64,000 bases of DNA from Micromonospora sp. Llam0 (GTDB taxonomy: Bacteria > Actinomycetota > Actinomycetes > Mycobacteriales > Micromonosporaceae): assembly GCF_003751085.1 (NCBI RefSeq), contig NZ_RJJY01000001.1, positions 2,604,001-2,668,000 on the forward strand, in the 5' to 3' direction. Below, in pieces: positions 8,487 through 16,881 of the stretch. The notes beneath the pieces were generated by a model that did no database searches, was not told the origin of the DNA, and saw only the letters and a list, made by a program, of their open reading frames with translations. The first letter of the stretch is position 1. Every line of letters starts with the position of its first letter. Made by a program: the position numbers and the translations under genes.

Positions 8487-8633
8487 TCAGGCGTCCGTGG
8501 GCTCCGCCCACTCGAACGGCGTGTGCAGCAGCGAGTTGTGCTTGTGCAGGGCCGGGATGACCTCCTGGTCCTCGACCGCCTCGAACGTGATCGCCTCGTC
8601 CTCTACTGCTTCGAACGTGACCGCGTCGCCCAT
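8487..8633 (-). CDS. Candidate RiPP precursor peptide, 48 residues
   Basis: A short reading frame immediately ahead of the E1-like gene, with ATG at 8633 and a good GGAGG ribosome site 5 nt upstream. The N-terminal half is acidic and holds an imperfect tandem repeat, VTFEAVEDEA then ITFEAVEDQE, which looks like a duplicated leader recognition segment. The C-terminal part is HKHNSLLHTPFEWAEPTDA: no cysteine, one serine, two threonines, three histidines and one tryptophan. With so few hydroxyl residues and no thiols, heterocyclisation would give at most a few oxazol(in)es; histidines could bind metal, or the YcaO pair could make another backbone change. No known precursor family is recognised. 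The small size, position and repeat are seen; the function is inferred. Confidence 0.7.
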   Translation of the reverse strand: MGDAVTFEAVEDEAITFEAVEDQEVIPALHKHNSLLHTPFEWAEPTDA

Positions 8634-8763
8634 GCGAACCTCCGCTGCTCGGCCGGAGAGCCATCACCCTCCGGATCGGGTGACTTGTTGCGACGATGTC
8701 GCCACAACGGATTCAACGCTATGGTCGTAGCGTCCATTCGTCAATGCTGATGGGAGCGCTCGG

Positions 8764-10044
8764 GTGGAGCCGGACACTGTGGCTGCGACGTCCGAGGCCG
8801 CACCGCCGCCCGGGCCGGGGTCCGAACGAGCTGTGCCGGCGGTGCGGCGGTGGCGGGTCGCGGTGCAGGTCCTGCCGGTCATGGCCCCGGCGTTCGTGGC
8901 GCGCCTGCCGGTCGGCATGTACTCCATCGCGCTCCTGCTGCTGCTGAGCGAGGGCACCGGCTCGTACGCGATCGCGGGCACCGCGACGGCCGGATATTGG
9001 GCGGCGACCGGGGTAGGTGCCCCGATCGCCGGCCGGCTCGCCGACCGACGGGGAGCGGTCGCCGTGCTCGCCGTGCTGGCCGGGGTGCACGCGGTGGCCC
9101 TGGTGGCGCTGGTGCTTCTCGTCCGTGGGATGTCACCGGCAGCGACGTCGGGTGCGACGATATCCGCAGCCGTTGCGTTGGCTGCCCTGGCAGGGTTGAC
9201 CCAGCCGCCGGTCGCCGCCGTCGTCCGTGCCCACTGGTCGCGCCGGTTCGGCGGCGACGAGGCGGCGCTACGCACGGCGCTGGCCGTGGAGGCCGTCGTC
9301 GGGGAAGCCGTGTTCATCGCCGGGCCGTTGCTCGTCGCGGTCGTTGGTGTCGTGGGCGGCCCGCCGGTGGCGATGCTGGCCGGCGCGGCGATGACCGCCG
9401 CCGGCACCTGGTGGCTGGTCACCGCGACCGCCGTCCGCCACGCCCCTGCCGCCGCACCGCCTCCGGGCACCCGGTGGGCCGCGCTGGCGGTGCCCGGGCT
9501 GCGGGTCCTCACCACGGCGCAGATCCTGCTGTTCGCGGGATTCGCGTGCGTTGAGGTCGGGGTCCTGGCGACCGCCGGCGAACGCGGTGCCGGCTGGGCG
9601 GCCGGCGTGCTGCTGGCGGTGTGGGCGGCGGCGAGTGTCCTCGGCGCGCTGGCCTGGGCGGCACGCGACTGGCCGGGACCGGCACCTCGGCAACTGGTGG
9701 CCCTGCTCGCGGTCGGCGCGGTCGGCACGGCCACGATCACGCTGCCGACGTCGTGGCCGGCGATCGGCGCCGCACTCGTGTTGTCCGGGCTGTGCATCGC
9801 ACCGGCCGGGATCGTCATCCAGACCGTGCTGACGCAGGTGACCGACCCGGCGCGACGCACCGAGTCGTTCGCGTGGCTGACCACCGCCGCGGTGCTCGGT
9901 TCGTCGATCGCCACGATGGGTGCCGGCTGGCTGGTGCAGGCGTACGGAGCGACGACCGTGCTACACGCGGCCGCGCTGTGCGGGGCGAGCGCCGCGGCGG
10001 TGGCGCTACTCGGCCGGCGGGCGCTGCAGCCCGCAGGTCGCTGA
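8764..10044 (+). CDS. MFS transporter, probable peptide or drug efflux
   Basis: A 426-residue major facilitator protein starting at GTG 8764 with GGGAG upstream, divergent from the precursor peptide gene. About 12 hydrophobic spans are visible, with short loops such as GRLADRRGAVAVL between early helices (the G-x-x-x-D-R-x-G-type MFS loop). The two halves are joined by TAVRHAPAAAPPPGTRWAALAVPG. Divergent placement with the RiPP genes and the neighbouring half-ABC exporters suggests it exports the mature product or gives immunity. It is similar in size and layout to actinobacterial single-component efflux proteins of unknown substrate. Confidence 0.83.
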   Translation: MEPDTVAATSEAAPPPGPGSERAVPAVRRWRVAVQVLPVMAPAFVARLPVGMYSIALLLLLSEGTGSYAIAGTATAGYWAATGVGAPIAGRLADRRGAVAVLAVLAGVHAVALVALVLLVRGMSPAATSGATISAAVALAALAGLTQPPVAAVVRAHWSRRFGGDEAALRTALAVEAVVGEAVFIAGPLLVAVVGVVGGPPVAMLAGAAMTAAGTWWLVTATAVRHAPAAAPPPGTRWAALAVPGLRVLTTAQILLFAGFACVEVGVLATAGERGAGWAAGVLLAVWAAASVLGALAWAARDWPGPAPRQLVALLAVGAVGTATITLPTSWPAIGAALVLSGLCIAPAGIVIQTVLTQVTDPARRTESFAWLTTAAVLGSSIATMGAGWLVQAYGATTVLHAAALCGASAAAVALLGRRALQPAGR

Positions 10045-10050
10045 GCGCCA

Positions 10051-10081
<31 letters not shown>

Positions 10082-10133
10082 TCCACGTCGACGGGGTCGG
10101 ACGGGTGCACCGCCCGAACGACCAGGTGGCGGG

Positions 10134-11924
10134 TCAGCCCCGCTTCGACAGACGCCAGCGTCCGGCGCGGTCGTGTGCGGTCCACAACGCACGGTACGTC
10201 GCGCTGGTACCCAGCACCTGATCGTGTGTGCCGGTGCCGGTGACCCGGCCATCCGTCACGACCACGACATGGTCGGCACGCGACGCGATCGCCAGGCGGT
10301 GGGTAACGACGACCACGGTCGTCCCGGCGTCACGCAGCCGGGTCAGCGTGTCGATGACCTGCTGCTCGTGGCCGGTGTCCAACGCCGCGACGGGCTCGTC
10401 GAGCAGCAGTAACGCGGCGTCGCTCAGCAACGCCCGGGCCAGGGCCACCCGCTGCCGTTCGCCTCCGGACAGCCGGTTGCCCAGCTCACCCACTTCGGCG
10501 TCGTAGCCGCCGGGCAGGTCGGCGACGATGTGCTGGCAGGCCGCAGCCCGGACAGCGGCCTCCACCTGTACGAACGTGGCGTCCGGGCGCCCGGCGAGGA
10601 TGTTGTCCAGCACCGAACCGGAGAACAGCGACGGACGCTGCGGCACGAACGCGACCGTCGCTGGCGTGCGCACCTGCCCCAGGGTGGGGCGCCACAGCCG
10701 GGCGGCCAGGTGCAGCAGCGACGTCTTGCCCGCGCCGGACGGGCCGACCACCACGGTCAGCGTCCCGGTCGGGCACGTCAACGACACATCGTGGAGTGCC
10801 GGCGGCCGACCGTCGCCGTAGGAGAAGCTGACGCCGTCGACAGTCAGCCCTCCGTCCGCTGCCACCGCCGCCGCCTCCTCCGGGGTCGGCTCTGTTGCCT
10901 CGGTGGACTGATCAGGCAGCGGCGGACCCGGTACGGCGATGTGCTCGTCGTGGAAGCGCCGGACCCACGCCACCGAGGCGGCTGTACGCGGCAGACTGTC
11001 GAGCCGACCCGCCAGCTCCCCGATCGGCTGGGCGACCCGCAGGGCGAGCACCAGCGCCGCAGCCACCCGGGCGCCGTCGGCACCCGGGGCGCCCGCGACG
11101 GCCACCACGGCCGCCCCGGTCATGGCCGCGACGACCAGGAGGTCCACCAGCAGGACGAAGGCGGCGTACGCGGGGACGACTCGGCGCAGGATGCGGGTGT
11201 TGACGGCGCGGTAGGCGACCACCGCCCGGCTCAGGGCGTTGCCGCGCTGCTCGACCAGCCCGAAGGCGCGGATGACCTCGATGCCGTCGACGTGTTCGAC
11301 CACCGCCTTGTCCAGGTCCGCGCGGCTGTCCCGGTGCTCGGTGGCGAAGCGGGCGTAGCGGGCCTGCGCCCACCGGTAGACGGGCACCCCGGCGGCCAGG
11401 ACCACCACCAGCGAAGCGGCCACCACCGTTTCCACGACGAACAGCGCGACGAGGGCGGTGACCGGCGTCGCGGTCAGGCGCACCAGTTCCGGCAGTGTCC
11501 AACCCAGATAGTTCTCCACCACCCGGGTGTCACTGCCGAGCACGGTGCCGGCGTCGTCGCCGGCGAGCAGTCCACGTTGGCCAGGCCACGGCCCGACGAG
11601 CCCACGCACCCCGGCGGCACGCAGCCAGGCACCCGTGTCGTAGCACGCGGCCCACGTCACCTTGGCAGCCGCGAACGCGGTCGCCGACTGCAGGGCCACC
11701 AGCAGCAGACAGCCGGCGGCGTAGCCGACGATCCGGGCACCGTCAAGAACACCTGAGGACAGATCGACCACGGCCAGAACCGCCAGGACCGCCGGCCCGC
11801 ACGCGAGCGCACCCTCCAGCGCGCGCAACGCCAGGCCGGCGATCAGACGTGGTCGGGCCGGCCCGGCCAGGAACAGGGCGTCGCGGGCGACCGCGTGCAG
11901 CCGGGGCGCCGTCACGACTGCCAC
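10134..11924 (-). CDS. Half-size ABC exporter (TM-NBD), partner 2
   Basis: A 596-residue fusion of an N-terminal six-helix membrane domain and a C-terminal ATPase. ATPase motifs are VVGPSGAGKTSLL (Walker A), VAFVPQRPSLFSGSVLDNI (Q-loop), LSGGERQRVALARALL (signature), ALLLLDEPVAALD (Walker B) and VVVTHRLAIA (H-loop). The gene overlaps the adjacent half-exporter by 13 bp, the arrangement of a heterodimeric exporter such as CydDC- or IrtAB-type pairs. In the second position of Walker B the usual DEPTS/A is DEPVAA, still with the catalytic glutamate. Likely export of the RiPP product or of a chelator; substrate is inferred from neighbours only. Confidence 0.85.
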   Translation of the reverse strand: MAVVTAPRLHAVARDALFLAGPARPRLIAGLALRALEGALACGPAVLAVLAVVDLSSGVLDGARIVGYAAGCLLLVALQSATAFAAAKVTWAACYDTGAWLRAAGVRGLVGPWPGQRGLLAGDDAGTVLGSDTRVVENYLGWTLPELVRLTATPVTALVALFVVETVVAASLVVVLAAGVPVYRWAQARYARFATEHRDSRADLDKAVVEHVDGIEVIRAFGLVEQRGNALSRAVVAYRAVNTRILRRVVPAYAAFVLLVDLLVVAAMTGAAVVAVAGAPGADGARVAAALVLALRVAQPIGELAGRLDSLPRTAASVAWVRRFHDEHIAVPGPPLPDQSTEATEPTPEEAAAVAADGGLTVDGVSFSYGDGRPPALHDVSLTCPTGTLTVVVGPSGAGKTSLLHLAARLWRPTLGQVRTPATVAFVPQRPSLFSGSVLDNILAGRPDATFVQVEAAVRAAACQHIVADLPGGYDAEVGELGNRLSGGERQRVALARALLSDAALLLLDEPVAALDTGHEQQVIDTLTRLRDAGTTVVVVTHRLAIASRADHVVVVTDGRVTGTGTHDQVLGTSATYRALWTAHDRAGRWRLSKRG

Positions 11925-13753
11925 AACCTGGCGTACCGGCCACCGGCTGCCACCAGGTCGGCGTGCCGGCCCTGCTCGACCAGCCGGCCGCCGTCGAGCA
12001 CGGCGATCGTGTCGGCTCCGGCCACCGTCTTCAGCCGGTGCGCGACCACCAGAAGGGTGCGTCCGACGGCGAGGTTGGTCAGCGCGTCCTGCACCAGGGT
12101 CGCATTGTCCGGGTCCACGTGCGCGGTCGCCTCATCCAGGATGACCACCGGCGCGTCGTGTAGCACCGCCCGGGCGATCGCCATCCGCTGCCGCTCCCCT
12201 GCGGACAGTCGGGATCCGCGCTGGCCCAGCGGCGTGTCCAGGCCGTCCGGAAGCCGGGCGACGACCTCATCGAGTCTGGCGGCCCGCAGCGCGTCCCACA
12301 TCTGGTCCACCGTCGCGTCCGGACGTCCGACCCGCAGGTTCGCGGCGACGGTGTCGTCGAAGAGAAAGACGTCCTGGAAGACGAATGTCACCAGCTGCCG
12401 CAGTCGGTGGGCTGGAAGGTCGCGTACATCGACGCCGTCGACGAGCACCGCGCCCGCCTGCGGGTCGAAGAACCGTCCCACCAGCCGCACCAGCGTCGTC
12501 TTGCCCGCACCCGACGCGCCCACCAACGCGGTCAGGGAACCCGGCGCACAGGTCAGCGTAACGTCGTCGACGGCCGGCCGGCTCGTGCCGGGGTAGCTGA
12601 ACGTCACGTCACGCAACTCCAGGAGGCCACGCCCGACACCCCCACTGGTGTCGGCTGCCGTGCCCTCGCCGGCTCCGACGATTGTCGTTGGGCGGGGCGG
12701 CGGCAGGCTCGGGACATCGAGCAGTTCCTGCAGCCCGTTCGCGGCGCTGGTGAGCAGTGCGAGGCGCATCGAATGGTGGTAGAACCGCAGCAACGGCGCG
12801 CTGTACCCACCGCCGACGACCAGGACGACGATCAGCTGCGCGGGTGTTACCGCGCCGGCGTCCAGCCGCCACAGTCCCAGCGGCAGCAGGACCGCCAGCG
12901 GGGCGGCGAGCAGCACCGCGAACGCCGTTCCCGCCGGCAGGAACGCCGCAGCCCAGTCACGCTCACCGGCCGCGTACGCCTCGGCGCAGTCACACGACCG
13001 ACCCACCGGCCCACGGCTGGCCGCACCGGGCAGCAGATGCAGCACCGGCAGACCACGCAGCACCTCCAGCACGGCACCGCTCCACGCCGACCAGGCGGCG
13101 TGGGTGCGTGCCTGCATCACGTCGGCGCCACGCAGCGCACGCGTCAGCGCGACGAACGCCAGCATCACCACCGCGACCGCGGCCAGCGCCAGCAGCGGAT
13201 CCACGGTGACCAGCCACACGGTCACCGCTACCCACACCACCGCCGCCGAGACCGTTTCGGGCACTCCATGCGCGACGAAGACCTCCAGCTCCTCCACGTC
13301 GTCGGTGAGCAGAGCCCGCATCTGTCCGGCGCGCGGCCCGGTGACCCGGCCGAGCGGCACCTGGTGCAGCCGGTCGACCAGGCGGCCGCGCAGCCGCACC
13401 GACAGCACGTCGAACGCGACGTCGTGGCTGACCGCCAAACCCCACGCCCACAGCGCCGACCGCGCTACCGAGATCACCAACGCCAACGCCGTCCAGCGCA
13501 CGATGTCGGCGCCGGTCGCGGCGCCGCCGAGCAGCAGTCCGCCGACGTGCGCGAGCACGAGGTAGACAGCGACCTCCCCGGCCGTGGCCACCACCGTGAG
13601 CGCCACCGCACCGGCCAGTCGCCGTCTGCCGGGCCGGGCGAAGCCGAGCATCAGGCCGACACCACGCCACAACGACACCGCACCTGCGCCGCCGGCGTCA
13701 GCGCCCGGACCGACGTTGGCCGAGGCACCCACGCTGCCCGCCTGCGCGCTCAT
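11912..13753 (-). CDS. Half-size ABC exporter (TM-NBD), partner 1
   Basis: A 613-residue TM-ATPase fusion. Motifs seen: LVGASGAGKTTLVRL (Walker A), FVFQDVFLFDDTVAANL (Q-loop), LSAGERQRMAIARAVL (signature with LSAGE instead of LSGGE, as is common in IrtA/YbtP-like siderophore-type half transporters), VVILDEATAHVDPDN and VVAHRLKTV. The first 30 residues are a Gly/Ala-rich tail. It overlaps the FecE-type ATPase gene upstream (ATGA) and the other half-exporter downstream, so receptor-permease-ATPase-exporter genes form one operon. The LSAGE signature and linkage to a FecBCD importer resemble mycobacterial and Yersinia siderophore transporters, which import ferric chelates despite an exporter fold; import is therefore also possible. 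Confidence 0.86.
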   Translation of the reverse strand: MSAQAGSVGASANVGPGADAGGAGAVSLWRGVGLMLGFARPGRRRLAGAVALTVVATAGEVAVYLVLAHVGGLLLGGAATGADIVRWTALALVISVARSALWAWGLAVSHDVAFDVLSVRLRGRLVDRLHQVPLGRVTGPRAGQMRALLTDDVEELEVFVAHGVPETVSAAVVWVAVTVWLVTVDPLLALAAVAVVMLAFVALTRALRGADVMQARTHAAWSAWSGAVLEVLRGLPVLHLLPGAASRGPVGRSCDCAEAYAAGERDWAAAFLPAGTAFAVLLAAPLAVLLPLGLWRLDAGAVTPAQLIVVLVVGGGYSAPLLRFYHHSMRLALLTSAANGLQELLDVPSLPPPRPTTIVGAGEGTAADTSGGVGRGLLELRDVTFSYPGTSRPAVDDVTLTCAPGSLTALVGASGAGKTTLVRLVGRFFDPQAGAVLVDGVDVRDLPAHRLRQLVTFVFQDVFLFDDTVAANLRVGRPDATVDQMWDALRAARLDEVVARLPDGLDTPLGQRGSRLSAGERQRMAIARAVLHDAPVVILDEATAHVDPDNATLVQDALTNLAVGRTLLVVAHRLKTVAGADTIAVLDGGRLVEQGRHADLVAAGGRYARLWQS

Positions 13754-14538
13754 GCCGACGCGTCCCCTTCTGAGTCCCACAGGAACAGGTGTGCCCGGCC
13801 GGTCACCGGATGGGTGGTCAACCGCGATCGCACCCCGAACACCCGGGCCACCAGCTCCGGCCGTAGCACCTCCTCCGCAGGTCCGACGGCGACGACGCTG
13901 CCACGGTCCAGCAGGACGATGCGGTCGGCGTAGGCCGCGGCCAGGTTGAGGTCGTGCAGTGCGGCCAGGGTGGTCACTCCCCGCGAGCGCACCAGCCGCA
14001 GGGTCTGCAACTGGTGCGCGACGTCCAGATGGTTGGTCGGCTCGTCCAGCACCAGCACTCCCGTCCGCTGCGCTAGCACCCGCGCCAGCAGCACCCGCTG
14101 CCGCTCGCCGCCGGACAGGTGCGAGAACCGGCGGCCCGCCAGATGCTCCACCCGGGCCGACGCCATCGCCTCGCGCACCGCAGCATCGCCCTCCGCTGGC
14201 CGGCTCTGGTGCGGCAGCCGACCCAACCGCACCACCTCCACCACCGTAAGGTCCACATCGGTGGGCCGCTCCTGCGGCAACGCGGTCAGCAGCCGAGCCA
14301 CCGCAGTCGCACCCGTCCGCCAGACGTCGGCCTCCCCGACGTGCACCGCCCCGGCCACCGGCCGCAGCGCCCGGTACACCGCACGCAGCAGCGAACTCTT
14401 GCCACTGCCGTTCGGCCCGACCACCGCGACCACCTCGCCGGGCTGGCACAGCACCGTCGCGCCGCTGACGACCGTACGCCCGTCCAGGTGCACCCGCAGA
14501 TCCGTCACGCGCAGCGGCAGCGCACTCGTCCCACTCAC
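13750..14538 (-). CDS. ABC importer ATPase, FecE type (second system)
   Basis: A 262-residue ATPase with VVGPNGSGKSSLL, LSGGERQRVLLARVL, VLVLDEPTNHLDV and AALHDLNLAAAYAD. Its C-terminal region (ELVARVFGVRSRLTTHPVTGRAHLFLWD) parallels that of the ATPase at 0.9-1.7 kb (VFGIRAATVVNPLTGGTQLVYA), so the two importers are related. It is translationally coupled to the permease upstream and to the half-exporter downstream. Substrate is probably a metal chelate (siderophore- or corrinoid-like). Confidence 0.88.
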   Translation of the reverse strand: MSGTSALPLRVTDLRVHLDGRTVVSGATVLCQPGEVVAVVGPNGSGKSSLLRAVYRALRPVAGAVHVGEADVWRTGATAVARLLTALPQERPTDVDLTVVEVVRLGRLPHQSRPAEGDAAVREAMASARVEHLAGRRFSHLSGGERQRVLLARVLAQRTGVLVLDEPTNHLDVAHQLQTLRLVRSRGVTTLAALHDLNLAAAYADRIVLLDRGSVVAVGPAEEVLRPELVARVFGVRSRLTTHPVTGRAHLFLWDSEGDASA

Positions 14539-15644
14539 CCGGCCCGCCCACGTCGACGCACGAGCAACGCCGCGAGCACCGGGGCGCCCACGACCCCGGT
14601 AACCACCCCGATCGGCAGCTCACGAGGGGCCAGGACCGTGCGGGCCAACAGGTCAGCGACGACGAGGAACAACGCACCCGCCAACGCCGCCGCCGGCAAC
14701 AGGCGCCGGTGGGCGGCGCCGAGCGCCAGCCGCACGGCGTGCGGCACCACCAGCCCCACGAACCCGATCGCCCCCGACACCGCCACCACCGTTCCAGTCA
14801 GGACCGCCGCCAGCGTGGCGAACACCCCCCGCGCCACCTGCGGACGCACCCCAAGGCTGGTCGCGGTCTCATCACCGAGCAGCAGCGCGTCGAGCCGCTG
14901 CCCCGCCAGCACCGCGACGACAGCGATGACCAGGGTCACCGCGGCGGGCAGCGCCAGCATCGGCCACCGCGCCGCCCCCACCGACCCGGCCAGCCAGAAC
15001 AGCGCCGAACTCGTCTTCGCCGGATTGTCGGCCAGCAGCAGCAGAAAGTTCACCACCGCCTGCAGGGCGTACCCGACCGCTACCCCCGCCAGCAGCAGAC
15101 GGGTCACGCTGTCCGGGCCGGCCGCCCGGCCCAGCGCCGCCACCACCGCGAACGCCACGGCGGCGCCCAGCACCGCAGCCAGGGAGGTCGAGGTCACCCC
15201 GAAGGCCGCGCTGCCCAGCACGATCACGGCGACCGCACCCACCGACGCGCCCTGCGAGACCCCCAGCAGGTACGGGTCGGCCAACGGGTTGCGGGCGATG
15301 GCCTGGACCAGGGTGCCCGCGACCGCGAGCGCCGCCCCCACGATCATCGCCAGCAGTACGCGCGGCAACCGGAGGTTGAACACGATGTCCTCCGCCGTCG
15401 CGTCCCAGTTCACCTCGCCCCACCCGGTGAGGCGGTACACCAGCACGGATGCCACGGTGTCCAGCGGCACCGGCACCTGCCCCGACCCGACCGATGCCAG
15501 ACCCGCGACGGCCAACGCCACAGCCAGCACCGCACACGCCGCCACACCCCGGCCGACGCCGGGCCCGGGGCCCGCCTGGTCGGCAGCGACGCCCGTACCG
15601 ACCGGACCGGTGTCCATCGGTGACGGCGACGCGGCCGACGTCAC
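14535..15644 (-). CDS. FecCD/BtuC-type importer permease (second system)
   Basis: A 369-residue permease with LPRVLLAMIVGAALAVAG, NPLADPYLLGVSQGASVG and GFVGLVVPHAVRLALGAAHR, the same signature blocks as the permease at 1.7-2.8 kb. Around ten hydrophobic segments follow a 30-residue N-terminal tail. The GTG start lies 21 bp after the receptor stop codon, and the stop overlaps the ATPase start. Being single, it should act as a homodimer with two copies of the ATPase, as BtuC and FecCD-type systems do. Confidence 0.87.
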   Translation of the reverse strand: MTSAASPSPMDTGPVGTGVAADQAGPGPGVGRGVAACAVLAVALAVAGLASVGSGQVPVPLDTVASVLVYRLTGWGEVNWDATAEDIVFNLRLPRVLLAMIVGAALAVAGTLVQAIARNPLADPYLLGVSQGASVGAVAVIVLGSAAFGVTSTSLAAVLGAAVAFAVVAALGRAAGPDSVTRLLLAGVAVGYALQAVVNFLLLLADNPAKTSSALFWLAGSVGAARWPMLALPAAVTLVIAVVAVLAGQRLDALLLGDETATSLGVRPQVARGVFATLAAVLTGTVVAVSGAIGFVGLVVPHAVRLALGAAHRRLLPAAALAGALFLVVADLLARTVLAPRELPIGVVTGVVGAPVLAALLVRRRGRAG

Positions 15645-15665
15645 CGGGACCGCCGGTCCTCGCCG

Positions 15666-16727
15666 CTACCGGAACGCATCCGGGTGCAGTTGACGCGCCA
15701 GCTCGGCCACCCCGTCGGCGTTGCGTACGCTGCCCGCTCCCACCAGCCAGTAGTCCAAAGTGGCAAATCGCTCCTCACGTACGGCCCGCATCGAACGTGT
15801 CGCCGGATTCGTCGCCAGCGCCTGACGACCGGCGGCGAGGGCTTCCTGACGCTCCTTCTCGCCGCCGTAGCCGTAGCTCAGCAGCAGGATCACGTCAGGA
15901 TCGCGCCGGGGAATCTCCTCCCAGGTGGTCACCGCGAAGCTTTCGTCGAGGTCGCCGAAGACGTTGCGCCCACCGGCCAGCTCGATCACCGCGTTGACCG
16001 TGTGCCGGTTGCCCAACGCTGATCCTGGGCTGGTCTCCTGTGCCTCCTCGACCGTGAACGCCCACACCGTCGGCCGGTCCGCGTCAGCCACCGTCGACTG
16101 CACGTCAGCCACCGTGGCTCGCATGTCGGTGACCAACTCCTGCGCCCGTTGCGGCGCACCCATCAGCCGGCCAACGTTCTCCAGGTCGCGGTAGACCAGG
16201 TCGAATGTGGTCTGCGCGGCGGCCTCGGGGGCGCAGTCGGTCGAGAACGCCAGGTACGACGGCACACCCCGCTCCGCCAGATCCGCCTGGGACGCCGCAC
16301 CGGCAGCCTCGAAGGTCGAGGTGAAGTCGCTGATCACCAGATCTGGCCGCTCCGCCAACAGCACCTCCCGGCTCACCGGGTCGTAGCTGCCCGGCACGTA
16401 CGGGCCGGTCAGGCTGCGCACCTGCTCCCCGGCTGCCTGGAACTGCGGCGGAAACGTCCCTGGCCGCACCGACTCCCCGGACCCGACGACGGAGTCCTGC
16501 ACTCCCAGCCAGAACAGGTGCTCCAGCATCGTCGCGCTCAACGGCACCACACGCTCCGGCCGCTGCGCCACCGTAACGTCCTTGCCGCCACACTCCTGCA
16601 CCGTCACCGGGTAGCCCTCACCTACCGCACCGGACGGCGAAGCCGGCGACCGCGTCGCCTCGCCACACGCCGTCACCGTCAGGGCGACCGCCACGGCCAC
16701 CAACGGAACCCGCCACCTAGTGTCCAT
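15666..16727 (-). CDS. Siderophore/chelate-binding lipoprotein, FecB type
   Basis: A 353-residue receptor with a clear lipoprotein signal: MDTRWRVPLVAVAVALTVTAC, lipid-anchored at the cysteine near residue 21. The mature part has the FecB/TroA arrangement with RPERVVPLSATMLEHLFWLG, ERPDLVISDFTSTFE and WEEIPRRDPDVILLLSYG. It is the first gene of a long minus-strand operon: receptor, permease, ATPase, two half-exporters. Ferric- or other metal-chelate uptake is inferred from family; the ligand is unknown. Unlike this receptor, the one at the left edge of the window lacks any export signal. Confidence 0.87.
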   Translation of the reverse strand: MDTRWRVPLVAVAVALTVTACGEATRSPASPSGAVGEGYPVTVQECGGKDVTVAQRPERVVPLSATMLEHLFWLGVQDSVVGSGESVRPGTFPPQFQAAGEQVRSLTGPYVPGSYDPVSREVLLAERPDLVISDFTSTFEAAGAASQADLAERGVPSYLAFSTDCAPEAAAQTTFDLVYRDLENVGRLMGAPQRAQELVTDMRATVADVQSTVADADRPTVWAFTVEEAQETSPGSALGNRHTVNAVIELAGGRNVFGDLDESFAVTTWEEIPRRDPDVILLLSYGYGGEKERQEALAAGRQALATNPATRSMRAVREERFATLDYWLVGAGSVRNADGVAELARQLHPDAFR

Positions 16728-16753
16728 CCCGACCGTCGATCCCTCCGGACGCC

Positions 16754-16770
16754 TTACTGCGATGCAGTCA
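16754..16770. promoter_or_regulatory. Palindromic operator candidate in divergent promoter region
   Basis: TTACTGCGATGCAGTCA contains a perfect 5-bp inverted repeat ACTGC-GAT-GCAGT. It sits between the receptor lipoprotein gene and the Fur-family gene, a few bases from a CAATAT/CATATT element that could serve as a -10 box for the minus-strand operon. Position and symmetry suggest the binding site of the adjacent Fur-family repressor, but it does not match the zinc or nickel boxes I know from actinomycetes. Confidence 0.4.
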
Positions 16771-16881
16771 CAATATGCCCAACCCACCTGCCCGCGACGA
16801 TCGAGGTCTGACCGCCCGGGTCCGCCGTCCCAAGGCAGCAGGCCAGCGACGCCGGGAGCGGCGTTCGGCGATGATGGGCAG

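Noticed and set aside
3104..8633. Bottromycin-type biosynthesis because of two YcaO proteins
   Set aside because: No GPVV-type core at the precursor N-terminus, no radical SAM methyltransferase, amidohydrolase or P450; an E1-like partner is present instead.
8664..9914. 416-residue minus-strand frame over the MFS gene
   Set aside because: Ala/Ser/Thr/Pro-rich antisense shadow without motifs; the plus strand encodes a clear membrane transporter.
12407..13933. 508-residue plus-strand frame over the half-ABC exporter
   Set aside because: His/Gln/Arg-rich antisense reading with no domain; typical GC-skew artefact.
14119..15693. 524-residue plus-strand frame over the second FecCD system
   Set aside because: Antisense artefact; the minus strand has complete permease and ATPase motifs.
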